From assembly GCA_034508935.3 (NCBI GenBank), contig CM067445.1, forward strand, positions 81,569,672-81,633,671: a stretch of DNA of 64,000 nt. Reading direction: 5' to 3'. The notes below the pieces were generated by a model. The model was not told where the DNA came from, made no database searches, and was given only the letters and a program-made list of their open reading frames with translations. Below, piece after piece: positions 26,319 to 49,828 of this stretch (position 1 is the first letter of the stretch; each line of letters opens with the position of its first letter). The stretch is from Berghia stephanieae (taxonomy: Eukaryota > Mollusca > Gastropoda > Nudibranchia > Aeolidiidae). Position numbers and translations under genes: made by a program.

Positions 26319-27200
26319 CAGTAGTGGTAGTAGTAGTAATAGAATGGACAAAGTATTATAAAAGAATCGTAACAGGAAATATTATATAACACATTTTCCT
26401 CTATTTTTCTTTAAATTAAGCTATAACGAAAATATACGGGGAAAAAAAACAATAAAAACAAAATAACCCAAAGAAATAGAATGGACAACATAAAATAAAA
26501 AAGAATCTTACGGTGGCTTGAAATAACGAGTCATATCGTTGCCCCAACGGCATCTAACGCGTTAGAAATCAAACTTATCTAAGTGACCAAGTGTTACTGT
26601 GTGCCATCGGATAAGTTGGCCTGAGAGCCTGGCATTTTAATTGTTTTGTTTTTTTAATTGTGACGAATAAGTGCGAAGAGGTCTTTGCACTGACGAACAG
26701 GTCCGATGTTCGTCAGTGCTGATCAATGGTGGGCGGTGGCACAGACCGAAGAGAGGTTGTCTGTGGGCGGTGGCACCTGTTGTTCAATACTGACCAATAG
26801 ACACCAGGTTATTGGTCAGTACTGACCTCCAGGCACTGGCGTCTGTTCGTCAGTACTGACCCGCATGTGCTAGCGCCTGGGAGTCAGTACTGACCAATAG
26901 CCCTAGCCATTGAAAAAAGTAGTGAACGGAAACCATTGAAAAACCGGTGCGAGGTATCCCTTACACTACACATAACCACCATCAACGACCCAGACGCACC
27001 CATTCATCATCCCAAACTACATAAAAATCAAATCAGACATACGCTACACATACATAGATACAATGCGCATCACACTACATACGACCATGTACAAGAAAAG
27101 ACACATACAAACACAGCATTTTTCCCCATGAACAATAAATTGGCTGGAACGCCCTGTCACCGGAAATAACGAACGTTGAATTTGAATGCTTAGAAACTTT
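25120..27200 (+). mobile_element. LINE 3' part, split by a DNA transposon
   Basis: The left part (25120-25416) reads SIKYLGV, then HSKGK/LGFIKRN-like and PILE…DPYSKNDRQD-like residues over several frames: the RT thumb and C-terminal region of a LINE. The right part (26918-27180) reads HHTTYDHVQEKTHT and FFPMNNKLAGTPCH, the usual 'SFFP.…WN.LP' end. Between them lies the transposon 25417-26908. 5'-truncated and frame-broken. Clade uncertain. Confidence 0.7.
25417..26908. mobile_element. non-autonomous DNA transposon with palindrome-built TIRs and 9-bp TSD
   Basis: Flanked by attgaaaaa on both sides (25408-25416, 26909-26917). The first and last ~100 bases are inverted copies of each other (ggctattcgtcagtactgac / gtcagtactgaccaatagcc at the tips). 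Each TIR contains three GTCAGTACTGAC palindromes 34 bp apart (25431, 25465, 25499; 26815, 26849, 26883). The interior holds an AGT microsatellite and no transposase. A 9-bp duplication suggests a Mutator-like origin; hAT (8 bp) is the alternative. Confidence 0.85.
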
Positions 27201-27269
27201 AAAAACAGTTTTGAATGTTGTAGACAGTAGTGGGGCAATGAATTCGAGAACAATTTTTTTTTTTTTTTG

Positions 27270-27850
27270 TTTGTTTGTTTTTAAGAGTTTTACGGCGCTT
27301 GCAACACATTCAGGTTATATCAGAGCCAGTAAAAAAAAAGAAAGTAAAAAGTTATAGAATTACAATTAAAGCAGCCAGAAAAAGTAAGACATAGGGGAAC
27401 TGGGAACAAATAGGGATCAGATGTAGATTCCAAGAGCATACCACCAATGTACATAGTTTGAGATCACCTATAACAACTATGTCTCATCCGGACACAAGCA
27501 CAAAATCCAACAAAGGGGAATACACTCAAATGCTTATATTATACATTCAAAATAGCAAATATAATAATACATAACAGAGAGGTGATTTACAAGGAAAAAA
27601 ATGTCATCTCCCAAAACAATAATTATGCATTTGACTGTTTCCCTCCCAGCCAGGACTCCGGCCAGAGCCAGGACAAAACCCAAGTAATCTCATCCCAAGA
27701 CAAAGACAGAAAGCAAATTGGAAAACAGATATTATAAGGGGATAGAAGACACAGTATGAACCTCCTGCCCACCATGGGAGGTCAGGAACCCCACCCAGAA
27801 TTCGAAGACAAGACGGAATGTAGACACGAGTGGAACGTGAATCTGGGTGC
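27270..27850 (-). mobile_element. dispersed retroposon D
   Basis: Minus-strand copy. T-rich tail at 27249-27280, then tacggcgcttgcaacacatt, and later ctcccaaaac and tttgactgtttccctcccag. Ends near gaggtcaggaaccccaccca. About 580 bp. Confidence 0.75.
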
Positions 27851-28680
27851 ACCCTGGACTATGGGATATGATATAGTAACCAGTAGAGAGTAAACCCAGG
27901 ACTTTGGGATGGGAACGTCAGTGGGGAGTAAACCTGGGAATATGTGCTGTTGACACCGGTGAGGAGTGGACTGTAACTGTAAGACGTAGAATCAAGTGGG
28001 GGAGTGAACAAGAGAGAAATGTTCCCACTTTTTGAGATAGACGCCCAGAACAATATGAGGTGGATTGCAACAGGGATTGAATCCAAACTAAGTAAGGTGG
28101 AAATTAGTAGAGAGTAAATATGGGATATACAAGTGAAGAGTAAACCTGGGACTATGGGATGATGAAACCGGTGGAGTGTAAAGCCAGGACTGAGATAAGG
28201 ACACTTGAGAAGAGTAAACTTGTAACTTTGGGATAAGGTCACCAGTGGAGAGTGAATCTGGGACAATGGGAGGTGGACATCACTGGGGAGTGATCATGGA
28301 ACCATAGGATTGGACTCTAGTGTCGGGGAGTGAACCTGAAACTATTGGAGATGGACACAAGTGGGGAATGAACCGGGATTATGGGGGGTGAACACCAGTG
28401 GGAAATGAACCTCAGGCTATGAGAGGCAGAGGAGTGATCATGGAACCACGGGATATGGGCTCCACCACTGGGGAGTGAATGTGAACCCGGAACTATGGGA
28501 GGTGAACACCAGTGGGAATTGAACACAAAATGACAGAATATGGACTCCGATGGGAAGTGAACCTGGGACTATGATAGGTGGGCACTAGTGGGGAGTGAAC
28601 CCTGGGCTATGATAGGTGAACCCCACTGGGGAACGAATGCAGGATGATGTGATATTGACACCAGCTGTAACGTATTGTTC
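27850..28680. repeat. degenerate ~48-50-bp minisatellite
   Basis: Roughly 17 diverged units built on 'gtggggagtgaacctgggac' then 'tatgggatgtggacacca'. Divergence is high, so the array is old. It directly abuts retroposon D. The minus-strand frames (…SPLVTLS…SPPIVPG…) are by-products. Confidence 0.85.
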
Positions 28681-28989
28681 CTGGTTGTATGTAAAGTTTT
28701 AACTTAGAATGTCCCTGAAACTTGAAATTGATGGCAACAGCTTTGCTGGGGAGGACTTTAAAAAATCTTAGTAGTAGCTTTTTGTAAATTTCTCTCTACC
28801 AATTACTCAGACCCACAACGCTTTTCTCTTTCGTGAACTTATTGTCAGTTTGTACAAAATCCATCGCAATTAAATTTGGTTGCAAAATTTTCTGATTTTA
28901 TTTTACAAAAAACCGCCATGCTAGTCAGTATGATGATGGCCTATATCTATATTGTTTCATCCACATTATGCACATTTCCATTACAATGA

Positions 28990-31900
28990 GCATCTTCTAG
29001 CTGCACAACAGTGATATCAAACTACGCGCCAGTTGACGGAAGTGTAGACTGCGAGACCCAATATAACAAACTCTCAGAAACTTGCAATAAGATTCCCAAG
29101 CACAACTTTCCAATTGAGTGTGGTGATTTCAATGCTCATATTGGTGAAAAGGATGCACCATTCACGTACCATGAAAGCACCAATAGCAACGGATCTTTTC
29201 TCCTAGAACATGCAAATGAAAGTAACCTGGTTATCACAAACACGCTGAGGAGAAAGAATAAAGGCAAGCTATGGACATACATGTCAGACATGAATAGTAG
29301 AAAAACACAGATTGACTACATCCTAGTAAATAGAAAGTGGAAGAACTCAGTCCACAATGTCGAAGCATTCAGTAGCTTCAGTAGCCTAGGAGGAGATCAC
29401 TGTCTCGTATCTGCCACAAGAGTCTTCGAAAAAGCAAATCAACACCATCCAAAGTGAAGTATGACTGGTCCTCTCTAAAAGACCCAACTATACAGAACCA
29501 GTATACTACATATAGAGGTGAGGAATAGATTCACAGGACTTTGTACGGGAGAAGAAGATCCAACGGAGCGATACGAGAAACTCATAAAAGCAAACCGGGA
29601 CACAGCAGAGAAGCTAGGGCCGAGGAGAACAAAAGTCACGAAAAGATCAACCTACTGATTGTTGAAGCTAGAAAGGAAGCTCAACACCAACAAACTCAGT
29701 AAACAAAGAAAGGTGGAGGATATCAAAACAGAAAATACAAACTGTCTATAGGGATATAGAAGATCATCCAGGAAGTGTAGAAAGCCGACGAGAGAAGCAA
29801 ACATGATGAAGAAACTGATAAATAGAATAACTGGTAGGAAAGCAAGTCGACAAGGGATCCTCAAGGTAAAACAAAAGAAGAAAGAAGACAGAAATGGTTC
29901 TCACACTTCCAAACACTTGAGAAGATCCAGTCAGAGCAAAAGAAGATGACGTAGACCTAGACCCAATTCTTCAAGATATCTGTATAGACGAGAGTGACTT
30001 TACAGCGGATGAGATAGAGAAGACCAAAAAGTCTCTCAGTGATGGAAAACAATCCGGACCTGATGACATCCCACCTGAGGTATGGAAGTACTGTGACTTA
30101 GATGATATCCTGTTGTTTACAAATGGATTACTAAACAGGAATGAAAAACCAAATCAGTGGTCGGAATTTGATCTGATTCCAGTCCCAAAGGGAGGAGACC
30201 TAAGTGATACTTCCAACTGCAGGGGAATCAGCTAGCTATAGCTGCCAAACTCGCCAATAAGATGATCCTCAACAGAGACCAGCCAGAGATTGACCCTCAT
30301 CTACGTTCTTGTCAAAACAGCTTCAGACCAGGAAGATCCACGACTGCTCACCTCCTGGCATTGAGAAGGTTAATAGGAGTACAAAGTCACAACAAGAAGG
30401 CAATCATTCTACACGTAGACTTTAAGAAGGCCTTTGACTCGATACATCGCCCTACCATGATGAAAATCTTAAAAGCATATGGTATACCTCGTAAACCTCT
30501 CTGCTATTAAAAGAATGTATGAGAACACACGGGCAAAGGTTATCTCTCCAGATGGTGAAACTGAGCTGTTTGAGATCAAAGCAGGTGTACTTCAAGGTCC
30601 CCTATCTCTTTGCAATTGTCCTGGACTATGTGATGAGAAAGACCAACGCTGGCATGGAGAACAAGCTGGGCTCCACGCTACATAGACAAAGAAGTAAGCG
30701 CAATCCCGCTATGATTGTCACGGATCTAGATTTCGCAGATGATCTGGCTCTACTCAACGAGGAGATGGACCAGGCATAAGAAGTCCTCAATAGACTTGGA
30801 ACTGAGGCTGAACGAGTAGGACAGTTTTCCAAACCTACAACTAAGAAAGGCCAATTAGCATACAGGCAAAGAATGGAGAATGGCTGAAGGAAGTTGACAA
30901 CTTCAAGTACCTAGGAGGTTGGACCCAAAGCAGTTCCTCTGACATCTGTCAGAAAAGCATTGGCTTGGAGTGCCTGTCACAAACTCAGGAAAATCTGGAG
31001 TTCAAACCTACAGAGGAAAATAAAGAAGAGACTGTTCCTGGCAACGGTATTTCGAGTCAGTGCTTCTATATGGAGTAGCAACATGGACTCTAACTATAGA
31101 CCTGCATGTGAGTCCTGACCAAATTGTCTGAACTTTTTCACACATATCGCCTTACGGATCTTTTATTTTGTAACTCAGTACTTAGTCATATACATTTTCT
31201 TTTGGATTGTCCTACCGAATATATTTATTTTAAAATGTTAAAAAGTACCAAAAATTTATAAGGAGAAGGGACAGCATGGAGGTAGAGTGGTAGTTCGATA
31301 TTTTTTCAAAAATAAAAATTTATAATTCTTTTTTTTTTTTACATAGACAGATAGGCCTTTAAAAACCATTTAATAAGATACCTTATTTTTGGATCTAGGA
31401 TAAACGGTTCCAAAGTTATGATGATTATACTACTCTATATTTACACTTACAAAAAGCTCAAAATTGATTGAGAATTCCCCCACTGGACAGCCTCTCGATA
31501 AGGTGACTACTGAATAAAACGTGATTTTAGCAGAGAGAAAAGAGGGTTGGTCACTTGTGGTCAACATTAAACATCTTCAATCTTTATGAAATTTGATATA
31601 GACACAGACAAATTAATTATCTAGATGCCTTCTCTTTTATTATTTTCTATCTCAATTTTGAAAAAGAAATCAAAAGTTTTAAAATGACGTTATTTTTATC
31701 AAATTATAATTTTTGATACAATATGTCAACATTGATTTCTATCACATCAAAAGAAATCTTGATCTCTGCCCTTGAAAATGATACCAGAGCCGTTCATATA
31801 CTGTGAAAAATAATGCAACGGCAACAGTGATTATGTGAAATTGTGTTATTCAAAATTTAACCCAAAGTTGCGCTTCACTTGTCCAATGGCTAATCGGCAC

Positions 31901-33160
31901 CTGTCTACCTACAGACTGGAATCAGTTTCAGTTAGGGCTAAGGTTGAGTGAGTTAAGAAATCTTGTGAAGCTTGGAGAGAGGACGAGTCTCTGTCTCAGC
32001 AGTGAAAACAGCCGCAACGACTGAGTTGTTTTTTTTTCTCTTGTGTTACTCACTTTGACTTTGACTTTGAGTATGCCTCTTTATGACATGAATGATTTTC
32101 CTTTGCCACCGTAATCGGACCCCCCACAGTAGTTTTTAACCTGGAATAATTTATCTTATCTCTAAAGAGCAATAACCATCCCAATCATTAGACTTTAATC
32201 CACTGGCTTTCTCACGTACTCCGAAAGAAAATCAGCGGTGCAGTCTTTCTCTTCCAGATCCCATTTGAATAGATTTCGAACACCATTCTCAACTGACTTC
32301 AGATCCGACGAACGGTCAAAGAATTGTTCAGGCTAAAATATACAACGACAAATCCAGAAAGTTGATAGATAGAGCGAATAAAATTGAAATGTAGCAAGGT
32401 TCAATTGAAAAACAAAAGTTACTTGAATGGAATACCGAAAGTATGAAAACGAAAGTTAACGAACTGCGCAAGCTCGATTATATCGACACACTTCTCGTTT
32501 TTCAGACAGTGAAGAGTTGCGGTCAAATCGGAGACTAGCGAAGTTTCCCGATAATTGCCGAACGAGCGCTTGAGAGTGCCGACAATATTGTCGGCAATCC
32601 GACGCCCATTCGTCGGCACTTGACTGCTCGCCGCCGGTCGAGTTGGGGATCGCCGACACTCCGACAATTGACGTCATTCGTAATCAGATAACTTAAGAAA
32701 TAAAAAAATAAGTGATCCGGGAGATCGCAACGACCGTGATTGTCGGAAAACCGACAATTGTCGGCACACATGCAGGTCTATAACTAAAGCCCTCGATAAG
32801 CAACTGGACGGCTGCTACACCCGTATGCTGCGGGTGGCCTTCAATGCAAGCTGGAAAGAGCACATATCAAATGAAGAGCTCGACAGTGACCTCAAATTAC
32901 AAAAGAGATGACAGACTTGAGGGGCACTGCTGGAGACACAAGGGTGAGATTGCAAGCAGTCTTGTGCTATGGGAACCACATAAGAGAACCAGAAGCAGAG
33001 GCAGGCAGAATAAAACTTACATTGACTGTCTGCTAGACGACACAGGAATGGACAACACCCGAGAGCTGCGTACGCTTATGGAGGACAGGGCAGAATGGCG
33101 AAGACTTGTGGCTCATGTTGGGCACCCCAAAGGGCGGCCTAAGTAAGTAAGTAGCTGCTG
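28990..33160 (+). mobile_element. RTE-like (RTE-X/Proto2 type) LINE, split by a hAT-like element
   Basis: The endonuclease part (29011-29457) has ECGDFNAHIG, TQIDYILV and GGDHCLV motifs. The RT follows in broken frames: DGKQSGPDDIPPEVWKY, NSFRPGRSTTAH, HVDFKKAFDSIHR (motif A), GETELFEIKAGVLQG (motif B) and DLDFADDLALL (motif C). The C-terminal part resumes after the insertion with TKALDKQLDGCYTRMLR, then KTYIDCLLDDTGMD, and ends near 33146 with a GTAA tail. The N-terminal endonuclease is missing (5'-truncated). At least five frame changes. The clade is from remembered RT patterns, so treat it as likely rather than certain. Confidence 0.85.
31097..32780. mobile_element. hAT-like non-autonomous DNA transposon
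   Basis: Begins tagacctgcatgtg and ends cacatgcaggtcta, 14-bp perfect inverted ends. Flanked by taacta on both sides (31091-31096, 32781-32786). Removing it and one taacta restores the LINE reading WTLTKALDKQL, so both boundaries are exact. The interior (1.68 kb) has no transposase. The right 200 bases are rich in gtcgg/ccgac repeats, some palindromic (gccgacaatattgtcggc). The TAG.CCTGCA tip is hAT-like; the visible duplication is 6 bp, not 8. Confidence 0.8.
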
Positions 33161-33189
33161 AAGTAGACTTGCATCGATCCCAGCAACTG

Positions 33190-33722
33190 TGTTGTTTTTA
33201 TGTTTTTAAGGGTTTTACAGAGCTTGCAACATATTAAGGTCAATGTCATATCAGCGCCAGTAAAAAGGCGGAAAAGAGAATAGTAAAAAGTTCTAGAATT
33301 ACAGTTAAAGCACCCAAAGAAAAGGTAACACAAAGGGGAATTGGTTCAAATAGGAAATAGATGTAGATTCCAAGAGCACACTGTCAAAGTACTTAGTTTG
33401 AGATCACCTAAAAGTCTCATTCAGAACAAGCACAGATCCCGACTAAGAGGAATACACTCAAATGTTTATAAATTATGTATAATATGAAAACAAAACATAA
33501 TACAATGCATAACAGAGAGATGATTTACAAGGAAAAAAATATCTCCCAAAACTATAACTATACATTTGACTGTTTCCCTCTCAGCAAGGACAAAACCAAG
33601 TAATCTCAGACTAAGACAAAGACAGAAAGCAAGTTGGAAGACAGATATAGGGGGATAAAAGACACAGTAAGTACCTCCCTACCCACTATGGGAGGTCAGG
33701 AACCCCACCCAGCAACTGTCAC
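33190..33722 (-). mobile_element. dispersed retroposon D
   Basis: Minus-strand copy, about 530 bp, starting ttttaagggttttacagagc and ending gaggtcaggaaccccaccca. It sits immediately after the RTE-like LINE. Confidence 0.75.
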
Positions 33723-34019
33723 GACACGATAGGAAGTGAAACAGGATGGACGAGGGAAGGCAATTTATTTTCCTTCTCCTCACTCACCTTTATCATGAAA
33801 AAAGTCTTATTCCAAGATGAGGACTATGTCAAAGGACAGAAACAGATAAAGTTTAGTCGTAAAAAACAAACAAATAAAAAGACCAGTTACCCCAACCTCA
33901 AATATATACCCAGGCTGACAGCAGAGGCTTGATATACTAGCAGTATAATAGAAGTAAAGTGGTATGAGACACCTACGAGTAATGCTCACCAGTTTAATAT
34001 TTAAATAAAGCAAAGTTTA

Positions 34020-44990
<10,971 letters not shown>

Positions 44991-45059
44991 CCCCAAATGC
45001 TACTACGTCACAAAGAAGTGTCATACCTATAAATAGAATTTGTCGCCGAGAAAATTCTT

Positions 45060-45876
45060 TTATGGATTGTCAAATTGATGTTTCGTGCACTTAAATTTGG
45101 GATAAAATTTTGACAATTTTCCGTAGTTTTCAGACTAACATAGCTGGTCATCAAAATATGATATGATATTAACAATACAACAAAGAAAATAAAGACCAAC
45201 TCACTGGTCATCAAAATAAAGACCGACTCTCGCACACATTTTTAAAATGCACAGGATATTCAAAGAGATTGTGGGCCCAATGTCGATGTGTCGGGGTATA
45301 GCTTACTTATCCTCACAAAAATGTAATCGACGTGTGTATTTATGCAGATCTGATAACCCAAATTATCATGGGTTCATTGTTGAAGTGGAAAATACCCTAA
45401 AACCAACGCAAAATGCTATTACAATAATGAAATCAAGTCCATAATTGCGTTCTGCAATCAGACCTGCGAGTATGTGAACGTAGATTGTAATCCATAACGT
45501 AGCCTGGCTAGATTTTAATGATTAATATGGGGGGAAGAAAGAAAGAAAAATAATGTTTAGTGGGGTTAACTGTTATATAACGTCACTTTTCAATTTTGTA
45601 GATAAAGTGGCGCCAAGAGGATTGGCATCAACAAGGGGCAAGGCCTGAATTTGGCTTTTTTTTCTATAACTATTTGGCCACCTGTCTCTCGCATCCCAAC
45701 CCCATTCTTTTGTTGCATTTGATTGGCTTGGTTTCACATAAGTTTCTATTTAGGCCTATTACCTATATTGCGTTAGCTTTTGCAATTAATCATTTTTCGT
45801 TGCTTCGCTGCATGTTATACAACGTGTCATTGATTAAATTAGTAAAAGGCTTTCATATCGATTTAAGCTCATGCTA
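45060..45876. other. no gene seen
   Basis: Upstream flank of polyubiquitin. A short dispersed repeat at 45330-45430 (tctgataacccaaatta…tgttgaagtggaaa) is similar to 7390-7490. Confidence 0.4.
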
Positions 45877-45877
45877 A

Positions 45878-46108
45878 GATGGGACAGCGTGTCTCAGCGA
45901 TAATATTATGGTCTTTGCTTCGTATCTGGAAGGTACCGAGTTCGACTACCCGTCGCGCTGTGTGGCCTTGAGCAAGTCACATAGCCTAAGCTCACTTTGC
46001 GGCGCTGCACTGCGGCTAACGCCTGGGTTATTCCAACCGTCCTATGAAATAGATCCTAAAGAAAAATTTCCCTTAGAGATTTATAAAGGGAATTTTATTC
46101 ATTTAGAT

Positions 46109-46112
<4 letters not shown>
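45878..46112 (+). mobile_element. tRNA-like SINE (family S4)
   Basis: Head cagcgtgtctcagcgataat…ccgagttcgacta with tRNA-like A and B boxes. Body gtgtggccttgagcaagtca…gcctgggttattccaa. Tail ttataaagggaattttattc leading into an ATT repeat. A second copy is at 57785-58022 (-). Confidence 0.8.
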
Positions 46113-46535
<423 letters not shown>

Positions 46536-46698
46536 AAAAACTACTTCTACCACCCGATTTTGCCTACAGCACACACACACACACACAAAAATCTAGTTTT
46601 ATGGACGTTTCAATGGCGGTGGACACGCGGCCTAATTAAACTCACACAACCTTCGATCTACGATGTTCTTTGAGGTAGCAGCTGCAGCTTCTTATAGT

Positions 46699-48276
46699 TC
46701 ACACTATTATGTCATGACGATCGACCCAATCAGCAAAGTCCGGTCCGCATTCGTGCACCGTCGCGAACCCGCCTGGTAGCATCGTCACAACACACCTTTC
46801 GACTAGATGCTCTGCCGTTTCGGGTTCTTGTCCACAGCGTGGACATAAAGGACAGGAAGTTAGACCCCACTGATGTAACGCACCGGCCGTTAGGCAGCTC
46901 CTCGACCGAAGCCGATTCGCAGCTACCCAGTGTCTCCTCTTACTGGTATCAAAGCCTGGCAACTTCTCACCAAGCTTAGAGGAGTGTAGGTCCCCGCCCC
47001 CACGAGGGATTGAATTCGTCCAAACCGACTTCCATCTCGTATGTGCAGCTCTGTCCGTAGTCAGGGATTCTGCGTACAAGGGTTGCCGGGACTTATTTCG
47101 GCTCGAAACGGGGGCACCGTTCATTATGCGCATGAGAGGGGTATCCCCATTCCCTCTCTCTTTGATCTTACTCAGCCAGTTTCCCGTAATGGTCTCTCTC
47201 CGGACATCGGGGGGCTGGATCGCTGTCATTACCGGGCCCCATTCTCTAGGGGTTGTTGCTAGCGTTCCCGACACTATGTGCATCGACTTGCGAAGTTTTA
47301 CATCCACCTTCTCAACGTTTCTGCTTCTACCCCACACTGGAGCGCAATACTCCGCGGTGGAATAGCATAGTGCCAGGGCGGATGTTCTCAGGAGCGCTTG
47401 GCTAGCGCCCCAAGTCGATCCCGCCAGCTTCCTCAGAAGACTATTCCGCTTCTCTATCTTCCGGGCAACCCCTTCGAGATGAGCCCGATAGGTAAGGCTG
47501 CGATCCAACGTCACCCCTAAATATTTTGGACGCGGCTCATATGGGAGTGGCTGGTCCCCGACTAGGACATTCAGTTTACGGGTGTGCCAACCACTGCATA
47601 AGTGAAATGCAGTGGCCACGGTTTTTGAAGTGTTCATCTTCAGGTACCACTTGTCAAAGTAGGATTTGAGTCTGGTGACGTCCTCGCTGAGTACGCTCTC
47701 GAGACGGGTCCACACTTTACTCTGAGTAACGAGTGCCCAGTCGTCTGCGTATCCCAGCCTCAGGGAGGAAGTGTTCGGCATATCGCTAATGTAAACGTTA
47801 AACAACATTGGCGCAAGTACCGACCCCTGAGGGACCCCATTCTTCAATTTCCTTACTTTGCTCGTGACGTCTCCCAGCGCGACGTGGAATTGCCTTTCCC
47901 CTAAGATCGAAGAGAACAACTTCAAGGTCTTTTTGCACCTTATGATTTTTGCAAGTTTGAGCATTAACCCATCGCACCAGACCGTATCGTACGCCGCTGA
48001 TAGGTCTATAAACACAGCACCTGTTTGCTGTTTTCTCTCGAACCCGTGCTCAATATGCTCTGTAAGGGCAATGACCTGCTCCGTGGTGCACCTCCCTTCC
48101 CTGAAGCCTGCCTGCTCTGGTGGCAGGGCAGCGTCTAGGACCGGCCCCCATCGGTTTAATAGAACACGCTCCAACAATTTGTAAAGACAGCTCAGCAGCG
48201 ATATGGTCTGTAACTGTCTGCCTCCTTCGCCGGCTTCCCTGGCTTCAGGATGGCAACTATCTTCGCGTGCTTCCAC
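46699..48276 (-). pseudogene. LINE reverse transcriptase, C-terminal frame
   Basis: 525-residue open frame with RT motifs A (FIDLSAAYDTVW), B (NGVPQGSVLAPM) and C (YADDWALV), thumb PKYLGVTLDRSLTY, and a C-terminal Cys/His cluster. It joins the upstream RT frame (48680-48192) across a one-base loss in 'agacc(c)atatcg' near 48212. Confidence 0.88.
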
Positions 48277-48631
48277 ACTTGTGGAAGCTTTCCTTTTGCA
48301 AGGACGTCCGACATTGCCTCTGCTAGCCAGGCCCGTGCCCTGGGGCCCAGATGCGTCACCATATCGGGATATACACCATCTATCCCTGCTGCTTTGCCGT
48401 TCTTTACTTCGCTAATGGCTGCACCCACTTCTCGGGGACTGAACGGGGCCGTCCAGTCCGACTCCTCCGCAGGTAGCGAGTCCAAAATCGTTCGGTACGC
48501 CTTGCGGACACCGCGCTCAAAAGCCTGATTAGGGACCCGCTTACTACGGTTCTTAATATTCTTGGCAATTGTGTCTGCCTCGCATTCCGGTGCAGCCTTC
48601 GCGAAATTCCGATCTGGGTCCAATTTCTTTA

Positions 48632-49828
48632 TCAAACGCCAAGCGTGGCGGCTGGAGTGTGTAAAGTCGAGACTTTCCACGGTCTCCTGCCACCGTTGCT
48701 TCCTTCCCTCTGCCAGAGATGAAGTAGTCTATCGGCTGTGTCCTGAGACTGGGTCTGCTGGTACTCTCGGTACAGCTCTTCCGACTCTGCTGTCCAGCAA
48801 GGGGTGTAGAATTTCCGCTTGCCCCGTGGAATAGAGCGTTGAGCGCTCTTAACCAGTAGCCTACTAAATCTGGTTATATTCTTGGACTTGGGAGGAATGG
48901 CAGGGCAGACCTGCTCGATATAGGAACTGAATTCCTCCCAGTCAGCCTTCCTGAAATTCCATCTGCAAAGTGGGAGAGACTGCACCCTCGGTATTGTCAC
49001 CCCAGCTGTGACAAGAACCGGCCTGTGCTGGCTATGCGGAAAGTCCCCGAGGACTGTCCGCTTCACCTGCAGCGGTTCACCGTTCGCGCTTTTCGTTACG
49101 AGGGTGAGGTCTGGAGTGTACTCCTTCTTATGGCGGGTACCCCGGAAGGTACCCTTGGCTGTAGGATCGTACACTAGGTGTAGATCATTACAGTCCATCC
49201 ATGAGCGGAGTTGTCTTCCTGCCTCGTTGCAGTCTCGGTAGCCCCATTCGTGATGGTGGCTATTAAAGTCTCCCAGACAGATGGAAGGATGGCTGACCAC
49301 CGGTACCGGTGGTGTAGTCCAAGTCGCTCTAGGTGGTTTGTAAATATTATGCAAACACAGTCCACCTACTTCCACGGAAATTCGGTTCACCCCATTGCTG
49401 TCCGTTACGCTCTCAATGACCCTTACCTTCGATGGCTCTTTAGCGTAAACGCTAACCCCTCCTTTGAGCCTCGAAGTGTCCTCGCGTTGGACCACCGTAT
49501 AGCCTGGGATCTGGAATCGGGAAGATTGCGCGCCTGAATAAAGGTGGGTCTCCTGTAAAAGGAGGATATCAACGCAATGAACGGCCAATAGCTTTGATAA
49601 AAGCTCATTTTTTGCCATACTCTGGCTCTCGACGTTCAGGGACAATATACGCGTCAGTTCGCCATCCCCGCCGTCGCATTTTCCAATCGGCAGGCCGCGA
49701 ATCGATTGATGCATGGGACGTTCGCTTTTTTCTCGGACGTGCCGACGACCCGGGCGACACGAACGCGGTATTATTTGGCTAGGCGGCAGACCGCTTCGCC
49801 ATTGACGGGACTGGTTGGGACTCGACAT
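48632..49828 (-). pseudogene. LINE APE endonuclease frame
   Basis: 398-residue frame. Endonuclease signatures ILSLNVES, ILLLQETHLYS (catalytic Glu), CLGDFNSHH and FPHSQHRPVLVT (SDH-like, here S-Q-H). The frame shifts near 48700 into the RT-containing frame. Confidence 0.85.

Noticed and set aside
25431-26900. Two clusters of regularly spaced palindromes as a CRISPR-like or operator array
   Set aside because: The clusters are mirror images at the two ends of an element with target duplications, so they are transposon ends.
27859-28526. Minus-strand frames of 135 and 69 residues
   Set aside because: By-products of the degenerate minisatellite; no family resemblance.
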